The notes under the pieces were generated by a model. That model had not been told where the DNA came from, did not search any database, and saw only the letters and a program-made list of their open reading frames with translations. A program made the position numbers and the translations under genes. Shown here piece after piece: positions 7,881 to 15,937 of a stretch of 64,000 nt of DNA (positions are counted from its first letter, which is position 1; each line of letters begins with the position of its first letter). Origin of the DNA: Rhizobium lentis (lineage in GTDB: Bacteria > Pseudomonadota > Alphaproteobacteria > Rhizobiales > Rhizobiaceae); assembly GCF_017352135.1 (NCBI RefSeq), contig NZ_CP071455.1, forward strand, positions 124,001-188,000. Reading direction: 5' to 3'.

Positions 7881-8327
7881 ATGGAGGACTTTTTGGAGAC
7901 CTGGAACCTGACCACTTTAACACGCCTGTTCGCCGCTGATCCGGAAGCGCTGGGCGATGTGGACGTCGCCGTACCCGAACAAGGAGACGTCATCTGCGTA
8001 ACTCTTAAGGAAAGAGGCGATCTCGACGTCTTCGTCGCGGTGAGCGGTGAGCGCGATATTCTCGTCAGCGTTGTTCTCGTGCCATGCAAGGACGTGCCCA
8101 AGCGAGAGGCCTTCGAACGGATGGTTCTCAAGACGCACAAGTTCGTGCCGCTCTCCAGCTTCGGCATCACCACGATCGACGGCGAGGAATGGTATGAATT
8201 GTTCGGCTCGCTGTCGGCTCGCTCGTCGGCCGAGACAGTCGTCGAGGAGGTCGCCATTCTGGCTGCCAACGCGGTCGATGCGGCACACATGATTGAAGAA
8301 TGGAAAAGCGGGGAGATTGCAGCGTGA
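7881..8327 (+). CDS. yjfI: DUF2170 family protein (YjfI-like)
   Basis: A 148-residue acidic protein of the DUF2170 (YjfI) family. Conserved blocks are LFVAVSGERDILVSVVLVP-like sequence in the middle, the KREAFERMVLKTHKFVPLSS segment, and IDGEEWYELFGSLSARSSAE near the end. It has no signal peptide or helix long enough to cross the membrane. Its stop overlaps the GTG start of the PspA-like gene (GTGA), so the two are translationally coupled, as yjfI-yjfJ are in E. coli. A co-factor or chaperone of the PspA-like protein is inferred only from this fixed pairing. Confidence 0.85.
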   Translation: MEDFLETWNLTTLTRLFAADPEALGDVDVAVPEQGDVICVTLKERGDLDVFVAVSGERDILVSVVLVPCKDVPKREAFERMVLKTHKFVPLSSFGITTIDGEEWYELFGSLSARSSAETVVEEVAILAANAVDAAHMIEEWKSGEIAA

Positions 8328-9058
8328 GCACCTGGGGAAAGATTTTTACCGCCATTCGTGGCGGCATCAACGAGGCAGCGGAAGCGGCGGCCGACAGCCA
8401 ATCCATGCGCATTCTTGACCAAGAAATCCGCGATGCCGAACAGTCGCTGCGCCGGGCTCGATCCGATCTGGCCGGCATCATGGCGTCGAACAAGAGCGTC
8501 ATGCGCCGGCTTGAAGAAAACCGCGCAAAGGAAGCCAAGGACACCGACAGCGCCCGCGCTGCAATCTCCGCCGGCCGCGCGGACCTCGCGCAGGGTCTCG
8601 CGCAGCGCATTGCCAACAGTCGCGCCGAAGTGCAGCGAGACCAGGAAGAGCTCGATCGGCTGCTGCCCCGTCAGCAGCAGATGCTGCGCACGATCCAGGA
8701 AACCGAATCGCGCATTGCTCAGATGAAGCGCGAGGTGGAGAATGTCAAAGCCAACGAGTCGCTGCTGCGCGCTCAATCGGCGATTGCCCACAATCAATCT
8801 GGCATCAACACCCGCCTCGGCAGCGCCGTCGAAAGTCTCGAGCGCATCAAGAAGCGCCAGGAAATCACTGCCGGCCGCATCGAAGCCGGTGCTGAACTGG
8901 CCGCGCTGGAAAACGGCAGCGATCTCGATCGTCAATTGCGCGAGGCCGGGATTGGCGGTTCGAGTGAATCGGCCGACGACATCCTGGCGCAGCTGATGGC
9001 ACCAAAGCATTCGGCTGAACCGGTCTTGCTGCCCCCGCCTGTCGGCACCAAGAACTGA
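8324..9058 (+). CDS. yjfJ: PspA/IM30 family protein (YjfJ-like)
   Basis: A 244-residue protein of the PspA/IM30 (ESCRT-III-like) family, almost entirely alpha-helical and coiled coil. It begins WGKIFTAIRGGINEAAEAAA, resembling the amphipathic N-terminal helix of PspA relatives, followed by long charged helices such as EIRDAEQSLRRARSDLAGIM and IAQMKREVENVKANESLLRA, and an acidic C-terminal tail. Start choice: GTG at 8324 overlaps the DUF2170 stop; an in-frame ATG at 8300 would lie inside the upstream gene. PspA relatives assemble on the inner membrane and limit leakage of protons and ions. Encoding it beside a potassium channel fits that role. A hairpin (9070-9108) follows. Confidence 0.88.
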   Translation: MSTWGKIFTAIRGGINEAAEAAADSQSMRILDQEIRDAEQSLRRARSDLAGIMASNKSVMRRLEENRAKEAKDTDSARAAISAGRADLAQGLAQRIANSRAEVQRDQEELDRLLPRQQQMLRTIQETESRIAQMKREVENVKANESLLRAQSAIAHNQSGINTRLGSAVESLERIKKRQEITAGRIEAGAELAALENGSDLDRQLREAGIGGSSESADDILAQLMAPKHSAEPVLLPPPVGTKN

Positions 9059-9069
9059 TAATTTCCAGA

Positions 9070-9108
9070 GCGGCCGCCCTGTCGGCAGATCGAAGACAGA
9101 GCGGCCGC
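9070..9108 (+). terminator. Strong stem-loop after the PspA-like gene
   Basis: Arms GCGGCCGC-c-CTGTC (9070-9083) and GACAG-a-GCGGCCGC (9095-9108) form a 14-position stem with one mismatch and an 11-nt loop, starting 11 bp past the stop. There is only a weak T run after it, so it may act as an mRNA 3'-end stabiliser as well as a terminator. Confidence 0.65.
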
Positions 9109-9314
9109 AGGCCGAACTTTGACGTTGCAGCCCGAACAAGTCGAAGAATGATACGGCTCCCCGCCTGTGATCCGGTCAGCGGGCCGGCCAAAACGGCGCC
9201 TATGACGCCAGCACGATCGCGGATTTCGGCACCGATGCTGTTTGAACCGGACCTTTTGCAGCAACGGGCGCCTTCTGAATGACCTGAATGTGTTCGTTGA
9301 GTGCTGATCACTAA
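9109..9314. other. Noncoding stretch, nothing recognised
   Basis: About 200 bp between the stem-loop and the zinT remnant. No reading frame here has a recognisable product. Degraded upstream zinT sequence was looked for and not seen. Confidence 0.4.
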
Positions 9315-9662
9315 GCGACGCGCATCGTTGACCGGATCGTCATCAATGGAAAGAAGGTTACCTTTTTCCGTGGCAAGGACTCCGTGGTCGGAGACTACGA
9401 GACGGATGGGCACGAAATTCTCACCTACAAGAAGGGTAATCGAGGGGTTCGTTTCATCTTCAGAAAGAGCGCCGGTGATGACGCCGCACCTCGGTTCATC
9501 CAGTTCAGCGATCACATCGTCGCCCCCGAGAAGGCCGACCACTACCATCTTTACTGGGGCAATGACCGCGCCGCGCTACTGAATGAGGTCACCAACTGGC
9601 CGACCTACTACCCCGCGAGCCTGAGTGGGAAGCAGATCGCCGAGGAGATGCTGAGTCACTGA
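9315..9662 (+). pseudogene. zinT: C-terminal remnant of ZinT (YodA) zinc-binding protein
   Basis: The frame from just after a stop at 9312 to the stop at 9662 encodes about 115 residues that read as the C-terminal half of ZinT. Key blocks are DGHEILTYKKGNRGVRFIF, APRFIQFSDHIVAPEKADHY, HLYWGNDRAALLNEVTNWPT and YYPASLSGKQIAEEMLSH, close to the E. coli ZinT ending. The N-terminal signal peptide and the His-rich and lipocalin-like half are absent. ZinT normally binds zinc in the periplasm and hands it to ZnuA. An in-frame ATG is not available before residue 48 or so of this piece; a GTG at 9384 would give only 92 residues. It is best read as a decaying gene, although a short expressed product cannot be excluded. 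Confidence 0.8.
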
Positions 9663-9746
9663 CCAGTCGCGGCGACCGTACATAGCCGGATCGGGTGCGC
9701 AAAGCGCCCCTTCATGTGCTTGGCTGGCTGAAACGGGCCCCCTGAT

Positions 9747-9797
9747 CGACCAGCCGGCTTGCCGTAGGGCTGAGCTACGGCGCGCGCCGGCCGGTCG
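9747..9797. terminator. Long imperfect hairpin downstream of the amino-acid ABC operon
   Basis: Nested arms CGACC/GGTCG, CCGGC/GCCGG and CCGTAG/CTACGG (9747-9767 against 9775-9797) form an interrupted stem with a 7-nt loop. It lies about 50 bp beyond the end of the minus-strand ABC ATPase gene, with no T tract. It could be a terminator for that operon or a copy of a dispersed palindromic element. Confidence 0.45.
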
Positions 9798-9844
9798 ACC
9801 ATCCGACTCCATTTGAGCCAAACAGAATGCTTCAATCTAGAGCT

Positions 9845-10570
9845 CTAGCTGACACCGAGAAACTGCTTCAACTCAGCCGTCTGCGGATGGGCGAAGACAT
9901 CCTCCGGCCGGCCAGCTTCATGGACCCGGCCCTGATGCATGAAGACGACGCGGCTGCAGACGTCGCGGGCGAACCTCATCTCATGCGTGACCATCAGGAG
10001 CGTCATTCCCTCGGCAGCAAGCTCGCGCACGACGGCCAGAACTTCGGCCACCAGCTCCGGATCGAGCGCCGAGGTGATCTCGTCGCAAAGAAGCGCGGTC
10101 GGCTGCATGGCGAGCGCGCGGGCGATGGCGACGCGCTGCTGCTGACCGCCCGAGAGCTCATCCGGATAGGCGTCGAACTTGTGGCTAAGCCCTACCCGCT
10201 CCAGCATCTTGCGGGCGGTCGCCTCTGCTTCGGCTTTCGGTGTCTTCTTGACCACGGTCTGCGACAGCATGACATTGCCGCCGGCCGTCAGATGCGGGAA
10301 CAGATTGAATTGCTGGAAGATCATGCCGACCTTGAGCCGCAGCGCCTTCAGATGCACATCATCATCAAGGAGCTGTGCGCCGGCCACGGAGATGGAACCG
10401 CTGGTAATGGTCTCAAGCCCGTTGATGCAGCGAAGCAGCGTCGATTTTCCAGAACCGCTCTTGCCGATAATGGCGATGACCTCCCCTGACTCGACGTCGA
10501 GGTTGATGCCTTTCAACACCTCGGTGGCGCCGAAGCTTTTACGGACCTCAGTGATTTCGATGAGCGACAT
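9845..10570 (-). CDS. Polar amino acid ABC transporter, ATP-binding protein (GlnQ-type)
   Basis: A 241-residue ABC ATPase of the polar amino acid (PAAT) class. Walker A is GKSGSGKSTLL (about residues 36-46), the Q-loop lies in [20 protein letters not shown], the signature is [17 protein letters not shown], Walker B is ALLCDEITSALDP, and the switch histidine is in [11 protein letters not shown]. The cysteine in place of a hydrophobic residue in Walker B is mildly unusual. Its start overlaps the end of the upstream permease gene (10548), so the operon is tightly packed: binding protein, two permeases, ATPase. The substrate is an amino acid or derivative, not resolvable from sequence. Confidence 0.92.
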   Translation of the reverse strand: MSLIEITEVRKSFGATEVLKGINLDVESGEVIAIIGKSGSGKSTLLRCINGLETITSGSISVAGAQLLDDDVHLKALRLKVGMIFQQFNLFPHLTAGGNVMLSQTVVKKTPKAEAEATARKMLERVGLSHKFDAYPDELSGGQQQRVAIARALAMQPTALLCDEITSALDPELVAEVLAVVRELAAEGMTLLMVTHEMRFARDVCSRVVFMHQGRVHEAGRPEDVFAHPQTAELKQFLGVS

Positions 10571-11207
10571 TGAGCTTCCTCTCCAGGATCTGGCTGCTTT
10601 TTGACAAGGGCCAGCAAAGGGCGAAATAGATGAGCGCGACGAGCCCGTAGACGGTGAAGGGCTGGAAGGTGGCGTTGGTGACCACGGTGCCGGCTTTCGA
10701 CAATTCGACGAAGCCGATGATCGAGGTTAGCGCCGTGCCCTTGACGATCTGAACGGAGAAACCGACGGTTGGCGGGATGGCGATCCTCAGCGCTTGCGGA
10801 AGGATGACGTAGCGCATCTGCTGCAGGCGGCCCATGCCGAGGCTGGCGGAGGCTTCCCACTGACCTTTGGCAACCGCTTCGACGCAGCCTCGCCAGATCT
10901 CGGTGAGGAAGGCGGCGCTCCACAGGATCAGCGCCAATCCCGCGGCAAGCCAGGCCGGCACGTCAATTCCGAAGATTCCGAGACCGAAAAAGGCGATGAA
11001 GAGCTGCATCAACAGCGGCGTGCCCTGGAAGAGCTCGATGTAATATTTCGCGAATGCCCTGGCAGCCCTGCGTTTGCTGATGCGCAGGAACAGCAGACCC
11101 AGACCGACCATGCCGCCGCCGACGAACGAGACCACCGACAGAACAATTGTCCAGCGGGTGGCGAGTAGCAGGTTGCGCAGGATGTCCCAGAGTGTGAACG
11201 TGATCAT
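10548..11207 (-). CDS. Polar amino acid ABC transporter permease (first operon)
   Basis: A 219-residue inner-membrane permease of the HisM/GlnP type with about five helices. The conserved EAA-like coupling loop is EAVAKGQWEASASLGMGRLQ followed by QMRYVILPQALRIAIPPTVG. ELFQGTPLLMQLFIAF is the other typical block. It overlaps the partner permease by four bases (ATGA at 11204-11207) and the ATPase downstream by 23 bp, consistent with a heterodimeric membrane component. Confidence 0.9.
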   Translation of the reverse strand: MITFTLWDILRNLLLATRWTIVLSVVSFVGGGMVGLGLLFLRISKRRAARAFAKYYIELFQGTPLLMQLFIAFFGLGIFGIDVPAWLAAGLALILWSAAFLTEIWRGCVEAVAKGQWEASASLGMGRLQQMRYVILPQALRIAIPPTVGFSVQIVKGTALTSIIGFVELSKAGTVVTNATFQPFTVYGLVALIYFALCWPLSKSSQILERKLNVAHRNH

Positions 11208-11875
11208 CGTGCTGTTCTCCTCGGGAAGATGAACCAGCCGATCAGACCCAGCACCTGCCGGAGCAGGATTGCCAGCGCGAGATAGATTGCTGTCGAGACG
11301 ATGTAGGCCTCGAAGGCGCGGAAGGTTCGCGATTGTATGAAATTCGCGGCAAAGGTCAGATCCTCAGCAGCGATCTGCGATACGACCGCCGAGCCGAGCA
11401 TGACGATGACCACCTGCGACGACAGCGCCGGCCAGATGCGCTGCAGCGACGGCACGAGAACGACATGCCGGAAGGTCTCGAAGCGAGTCAAGGCGAGGCT
11501 CTCGCCTGCCTCGAACTGGCCCTTCGGCGTTGCCTGGATCCCGGCACGGATAATCTCGCAGCTATAGGCGCCGAGGTTGACGACCATTGCGAGATTGGCG
11601 GCCGTCAATTCCGAGAGCTGGAGGCCGAGCGACGGCAGACCGAAAAAGATGAAGAACAGCTGGATCAGGAACGGCGTGTTGCGGATCAGTTCGACATAGG
11701 CGGCAACGACAGGTTTCAGCCAGACCGGGCCAAGTGCCCGCACCCAGGCGCAGCAGATGCCGAGCGAAATGCCGAGCACGCCACCGACGAGGATGAGTTC
11801 CAGGGTAATCAGTATGCCCTTGCTGATCTCAGGGTAATATTGAAGCAGCCAGCCGAATTCGAAATGGTAGCTCAA
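11204..11875 (-). CDS. Polar amino acid ABC transporter permease (first operon)
   Basis: A 223-residue permease and partner of the next gene. Diagnostic blocks are ELIRNTPFLIQLFFIFFGLP and the coupling loop IQATPKGQFEAGESLALTRF with RHVVLVPSLQRIWPALSSQV. The LVPSLQRI variant of the usual LPQALR motif is a small departure from the family. It follows the binding-protein gene by about 75 bp. Confidence 0.9.
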   Translation of the reverse strand: MSYHFEFGWLLQYYPEISKGILITLELILVGGVLGISLGICCAWVRALGPVWLKPVVAAYVELIRNTPFLIQLFFIFFGLPSLGLQLSELTAANLAMVVNLGAYSCEIIRAGIQATPKGQFEAGESLALTRFETFRHVVLVPSLQRIWPALSSQVVIVMLGSAVVSQIAAEDLTFAANFIQSRTFRAFEAYIVSTAIYLALAILLRQVLGLIGWFIFPRRTAR

Positions 11876-11949
11876 GGAATGTCCCCTCTTGCAGTGACGG
11901 AGCGCATGTCTCCCGCGGGCGCGGGAGACATGCGCAACACCCGGTTTCC

Positions 11950-12735
11950 CTACAGATCGGACGGCAGATCAGCGCCGAGCCACTTTTGCGATATGGCGTT
12001 CAGCGTGCCATCGGCTTTGGCGGCGGCGACAATGCCGTTGACTTTCTCCAGCAGCGCGGCCTGCTCCTTATTGAGGCCGATGTAGCAGGGCGAATTCTTG
12101 ATGAGGAACTTCAGCTCAGGGCGCTTGGGAGGATTTTTGGCGAGGATCGCGGCCGCCACGACGTTGCCGGTGGCGACGATGTCGACCTGGCCGGACAGGA
12201 ACGCCGAGATGGTGCCGTTATTGTCCTCGTAACGCTTGATCGTTGCGTCGGCCGGCGCGATCTTCGTCAGTTCGAGATCCTCCACGGCGCCGCGTGTGAC
12301 GCCGACGCTCTTGCCCGCGAGATCTTCCGCCTTGGCGACCGAAAGATCAGCCGGCCCGAACACGCCGTTGAAGAAGGGCGCATAGGCGACCGAGAAATCG
12401 ATCACCTTTTCGCGATCCGGGTTCTTGCCGAGGCTTGAGATGACGAGATCGACCTTGTTCGTCTGCAGATAAGGAATGCGGTTGGCGCTTGTGACCGGCA
12501 CGAGCTCGGCTTTGACGCCCAGCTTTTCGGCAATGAGGTTGGCCACGTCGATATCGTAGCCCATCGGCGCCATGTCGGTGCCGACACTGCCGAACGGGGG
12601 GAAATCCTGCGGGACCGCGACACGCAGCGTACCGCGGGCCGTAATGTCGGCGAGAGCATCGGCGTGAGACGGCGAGTTGAAGCTGAAGGTCGCGGCGAAA
12701 GCCGCGATTGCGAAGAAGATTCGTCTTGTCAGCAT
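11950..12735 (-). CDS. Amino acid ABC transporter substrate-binding protein (first operon)
   Basis: A 261-residue periplasmic protein of family 3 (SBP_bac_3). A signal peptide runs to about residue 25, ending SHADALADI. The mature domain begins TARGTLRVAVPQDFPPFGSV, the usual TLRVG-type strand, followed by GYDIDVANLIAEKLGVKAEL, SANRIPYLQTNKVDLVISSL and the hinge-proximal DLAGKSVGVTRGAVEDLELT. The conserved arginine (SANR) and aspartate (VDLV) expected to hold an alpha-amino acid are present. It starts 3 bp after the regulator gene stop (12739), so the regulator is probably co-transcribed with the transporter. The ligand is unknown; the mix with an FCD regulator suggests an amino acid derivative or organic acid. 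Confidence 0.9.
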   Translation of the reverse strand: MLTRRIFFAIAAFAATFSFNSPSHADALADITARGTLRVAVPQDFPPFGSVGTDMAPMGYDIDVANLIAEKLGVKAELVPVTSANRIPYLQTNKVDLVISSLGKNPDREKVIDFSVAYAPFFNGVFGPADLSVAKAEDLAGKSVGVTRGAVEDLELTKIAPADATIKRYEDNNGTISAFLSGQVDIVATGNVVAAAILAKNPPKRPELKFLIKNSPCYIGLNKEQAALLEKVNGIVAAAKADGTLNAISQKWLGADLPSDL

Positions 12736-12738
12736 GTG

Positions 12739-13488
12739 TCATTGCTCCTTTAAACGTGCGATTTTTGGGTCTGGCTGTTGGAAGACTGAGGACGCGCTCT
12801 TGGGCGGAAGCGATAGGGAATGACGCAGATCCGAAAGCGGATCCGGGCGCGCGGTGAGGTCGAGGCCCATTTCCACTTCGTCAAGATGTTCGACGGAGAG
12901 CTCCGCAGCTCTGACGAAATCACCTGCCTGCATCGCCTCAAAAATGCGGCAGTGCCCGGCGTGAGACTGCGCCGCATGAAATTCGGATTGATAGAGCATC
13001 GAAATAAGGATCGTTCTGGCTGTGAGGTCGCGGAGAATATCGACAATGATGGCGTTCCCGCTCAATTCGGCGATGCGGATGTGGAAATCGCCCATCAAAT
13101 AGGTCAGGCGCTGGCGGTCGCCCGCCGCCATTGCAGTCCGTTCCTCGTTCAGATGGGTGTCGAGAGCCCTGCGCCCCTCGTCCGTCAGCACACCCATGCT
13201 GCGCAGCAATCCGGCCTCGACGATACGCCTTGCCTCATAGACGGCGATCGCGTCTTCAGCGGACGGCTCGACAACGAACCAGCCTCGCCGAGGGCTGACA
13301 TGCACGATGCCGCGAGTCTCCAGGCGCATCATGGCTTCACGCACGCGGGTTCGGGACACGCCAAAGAGCACTGCCAGCTGGTTTTCGCCAAGACGCGTGC
13401 CTGGGCGAATCTTGGCGGAAAGGATGCCCGAGACGATCGTTGCCTCAATGGACTTCTGCGTGGTCTCGGATGTGTGGCTATCTTGCAT
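12739..13488 (-). CDS. GntR-family regulator with FCD effector domain
   Basis: A 249-residue repressor-type protein. The N-terminal winged helix-turn-helix (about 12-75) includes RPGTRLGENQLAVLFGVSRT followed by RVREAMMRLETRGIVHVSPR. The all-helical FCD domain follows, with the metal-binding histidines in DFHIRIAELSGN, HAGHCRIFEAM and VEHLDEVEMGLD. ATG at 13488 (MQDSHTSE) matches the family length; the frame is open to 13539. A near-palindrome CTTGTATGCAAG overlaps this start codon, as expected of an autoregulatory FCD operator. Placed immediately ahead of the first ABC operon, it probably controls that transporter and possibly the second one upstream. Confidence 0.88.
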   Translation of the reverse strand: MQDSHTSETTQKSIEATIVSGILSAKIRPGTRLGENQLAVLFGVSRTRVREAMMRLETRGIVHVSPRRGWFVVEPSAEDAIAVYEARRIVEAGLLRSMGVLTDEGRRALDTHLNEERTAMAAGDRQRLTYLMGDFHIRIAELSGNAIIVDILRDLTARTILISMLYQSEFHAAQSHAGHCRIFEAMQAGDFVRAAELSVEHLDEVEMGLDLTARPDPLSDLRHSLSLPPKSASSVFQQPDPKIARLKEQ

Positions 13489-13493
13489 ACAAG
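13482..13493. promoter_or_regulatory. Probable GntR/FCD operator overlapping the regulator start codon
   Basis: CTTGCATACAAG on the + strand, palindromic at 10 of 12 positions, resembles the TTGTATACAA-type sites bound by FCD regulators. It spans the ATG at 13488-13486, so bound protein could block transcription or translation of its own gene. Confidence 0.45.
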
Positions 13494-13761
13494 ACAGAAA
13501 GCAAAGCTCGTGCCAAAATCCCGGGTTCAGGATTTTCAACGTGCCTCGGATTTTTCGCGGGAGATTTGCCTGCGGGGAATGCAGCCTGAACGGAATTTGT
13601 GCGCGCTCCCTGCCCCGGGCATCGACCTGTTACCGATGCCGGCAGCCAAAGACCAGATCCGACCTTCCAACCGGGGCGGAGGTATAACCCGCCGAAGCCG
13701 GTAGATCGACCACATCAAGACCTGCGGTCTCGATGAAAACCGTATCGCGGATGACGTCCTA

Positions 13762-14532
13762 TTAATTGAAGCTCGAAGTTTTGAGAAATTCCGCCAACCG
13801 CTCGGTCTTTGGGCGCACGAACATTTCCTTCGGATCGCCCTCTTCGCAGATGACGCCCTGGTTCATGAAGATCACGCGGGAGGAAACCTCGTAGGCAAAA
13901 CGCATCTCGTGGGTGACGAGCAGCATGGTCATGCCGTCGGCGGCAAGCCCCTTGATTACCTGCAGCACTTCGCCCACCAGTTCCGGATCGAGCGCGGAGG
14001 TGACCTCGTCGAACAGCATCAGCCGCGGCGACATGGCGATGGCGCGAGCAATTGCAACGCGCTGCTGTTGGCCGCCGGAGAGCTGGCCCGGATAATGGTT
14101 GGCACGGGCAGCAAGGCCGACCCGATCCAGCCATTTTTCAGCAACGGCGCGGGCTTCGGGCTTCGTCATCTTCTTCACCTTGACGAGGCCGAGCATAACG
14201 TTTTCGGCCGCACTCATATGCGGGAAGAGATTGAACTGCTGAAAAGCCATGCCGGTCAGCGCGCGCTGGCGGGCGATCTCCTTCTCGCTCTTGCGCCGCC
14301 GCGTCGCACCGTCGACATGATAGCCGATCTCCTCGCCGTCCAGGCTGATCGTGCCGCCCTGGAATTCCTCAAGCATGTTGACGCAGCGCAGCAAGGTGGT
14401 TTTGCCGGAGCCGGATGAGCCGATGATGGAGATGACCTCGCCTTCCTGCACGGCGCAATCAACGCCTTTGAGAACTTCGTGGATGCCGTAAGTCTTGCGC
14501 AGACCCTTGATGTCGAGAATGGTCTTGGCCAT
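13762..14532 (-). CDS. Polar amino acid ABC transporter, ATP-binding protein (second operon)
   Basis: A 256-residue ABC ATPase of the PAAT class: Walker [13 protein letters not shown]-loop [20 protein letters not shown], signature [17 protein letters not shown], Walker [15 protein letters not shown] and [11 protein letters not shown]. The insertion after the [10 protein letters not shown] block with [20 protein letters not shown] is typical of this class. Start ATG at 14532 gives [13 protein letters not shown]; longer upstream readings would overlap the permease. It is the last gene of the second operon. The pair of transporters share layout with the first operon, but the proteins are not identical copies. 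Confidence 0.92.
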   Translation of the reverse strand: MAKTILDIKGLRKTYGIHEVLKGVDCAVQEGEVISIIGSSGSGKTTLLRCVNMLEEFQGGTISLDGEEIGYHVDGATRRRKSEKEIARQRALTGMAFQQFNLFPHMSAAENVMLGLVKVKKMTKPEARAVAEKWLDRVGLAARANHYPGQLSGGQQQRVAIARAIAMSPRLMLFDEVTSALDPELVGEVLQVIKGLAADGMTMLLVTHEMRFAYEVSSRVIFMNQGVICEEGDPKEMFVRPKTERLAEFLKTSSFN

Positions 14533-14543
14533 CGGAGGTCTCC

Positions 14544-15203
14544 TCAGGACGGCAGGGCGGTCTTGCGCTCGACATATTTGCCGAAGTGCTCGATGCCGTA
14601 ATTGACGATGAAATAGAGGCCGCCGGCCAGGAAGTAGAACTGGAGGCTCATGAAATTGCGGGAAATAATCTCCTGCGTGCGCAGAAGCAGCTCCGCGACG
14701 CCGATGACGGAGAGCAGCGTCGAGGCCTTCACCATCTCGGCCGCCGTATTCACCCAGGCCGGCAGACACTGCCGCATGGCCTGCGGCCACAGCACCGAGG
14801 TGAAAGTCTGGGTAAAGGTCAAGCCGATCGCCTTTGCGGCTTCGGTCTGACCTTTCGGGATCGCCTGAAGCGCTCCGCGCACGATTTCGCCGACATGGGA
14901 AGAGCAAAAGATGGCAAGCGCGAGCACACCGGCAGAAAAGGGTCCGAGATCGAGACCGACCGCGGCGGAGACATAATAGCTTGCCAGCACGAGCACGAGT
15001 ACCGGCGTCCCCCGGATGATATCAGTATAGGCCCGCACGAGGAGACGCAAAACGATGCCGCCGTAAACCAGCGCCAGGCCGACAAAGACACCGAGGACCG
15101 AGCCTGCAAGAATGGCCAGCAGGGAGATCGACACCGTCATGGCGATGCCGTTCATGATGACGTAGCGGGCGATCCAGAGTTGTTCGAGAAAGGTGTGAGA
15201 CAT
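14544..15203 (-). CDS. Polar amino acid ABC transporter permease (second operon)
   Basis: A 219-residue inner-membrane permease. The blocks are [20 protein letters not shown] and the coupling loop [20 protein letters not shown] followed by [20 protein letters not shown]. The ALQ...LWPQAMRQ variant departs slightly from the usual VILPQALR. It lies 5 bp from the other permease gene and 11 bp from the ATPase. Confidence 0.9.
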   Translation of the reverse strand: MSHTFLEQLWIARYVIMNGIAMTVSISLLAILAGSVLGVFVGLALVYGGIVLRLLVRAYTDIIRGTPVLVLVLASYYVSAAVGLDLGPFSAGVLALAIFCSSHVGEIVRGALQAIPKGQTEAAKAIGLTFTQTFTSVLWPQAMRQCLPAWVNTAAEMVKASTLLSVIGVAELLLRTQEIISRNFMSLQFYFLAGGLYFIVNYGIEHFGKYVERKTALPS

Positions 15204-15208
15204 CGGGA

Positions 15209-15871
15209 CTATCTCGGCAGGGCCAGGCGGCGCTCGACGAGGCGCATCAAGGCGGCGATGAGGAAACAGGTCGCGACATAGAGGGCTGATGTAACGATCC
15301 AGGTCTCTATGACGCGGAAGCTCTCCACATTGATCTTGCGGGCGGCAAAGGTCAGCTCGGGCACGGCGATGGCGGCGGCGAGCGAGGTATCCTTGAAGAG
15401 CGAGATGATCGTCGAGGAGAGCGATGGCAGCACGTTACGCAGCATCAGCGGCGCGATGATGGAACTGCGGATCTGCATCCCCGTCAGGCCGATGGCGAGG
15501 CCGGCTTCCGTCAGCCCTCTCGGGATGGACAGCAGGCCGGCACGGAACACTTCGGCGAGATATGCGCCGGAATAGAGGGAGAGAACCAGCACGAAGCTTT
15601 TCATCTTGTCGAGGCGCAACCCCATCTGCGGCAGCGCGAAAAAGGCGAAAAGCACCAGCACGAGGATCGGCAGGTTGCGGATGACAGTGACATAGATTCG
15701 CCCCGGCAGGACCGCAAAGGGGCGCCTGGATGTCAGCGCGAAGGCCACGACGAGACCGATCGCGGCTCCGATCAGGATCGAGATCACCGCAAGGCCGAGG
15801 CTGAGCGCAAGCCCGCTCAAAAGAAAATCGAAATTGCGCCAGACGGCAGCGAAATTCAGCGTGTAACCCAT
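15209..15871 (-). CDS. Polar amino acid ABC transporter permease (second operon)
   Basis: A 220-residue permease with VTVIRNLPILVLVLFAFFAL and coupling segments LLSIPRGLTEAGLAIGLTGM and RNVLPSLSSTIISLFKDTSL. The frame is open to 15931, but ATG at 15871 (MGYTLNFAAV) gives the usual length and follows an AAGGGCGG-type site. The SBP gene stops at 15938, so the spacing to the binding protein is about 66 bp. Confidence 0.89.
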   Translation of the reverse strand: MGYTLNFAAVWRNFDFLLSGLALSLGLAVISILIGAAIGLVVAFALTSRRPFAVLPGRIYVTVIRNLPILVLVLFAFFALPQMGLRLDKMKSFVLVLSLYSGAYLAEVFRAGLLSIPRGLTEAGLAIGLTGMQIRSSIIAPLMLRNVLPSLSSTIISLFKDTSLAAAIAVPELTFAARKINVESFRVIETWIVTSALYVATCFLIAALMRLVERRLALPR

Positions 15872-15937
15872 GCGGGCCGCCCTTTCAGAATACGCACTGC
15901 AGCGGAGCGGGAGAACAATCCCGCTCCGCATGGCGGT

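Noticed and set aside
7874..9139. A 421-codon minus-strand frame opposite the DUF2170 and PspA-like genes
   Set aside because: Shadow frame. The + strand genes have conserved family blocks and coupled start and stop codons.
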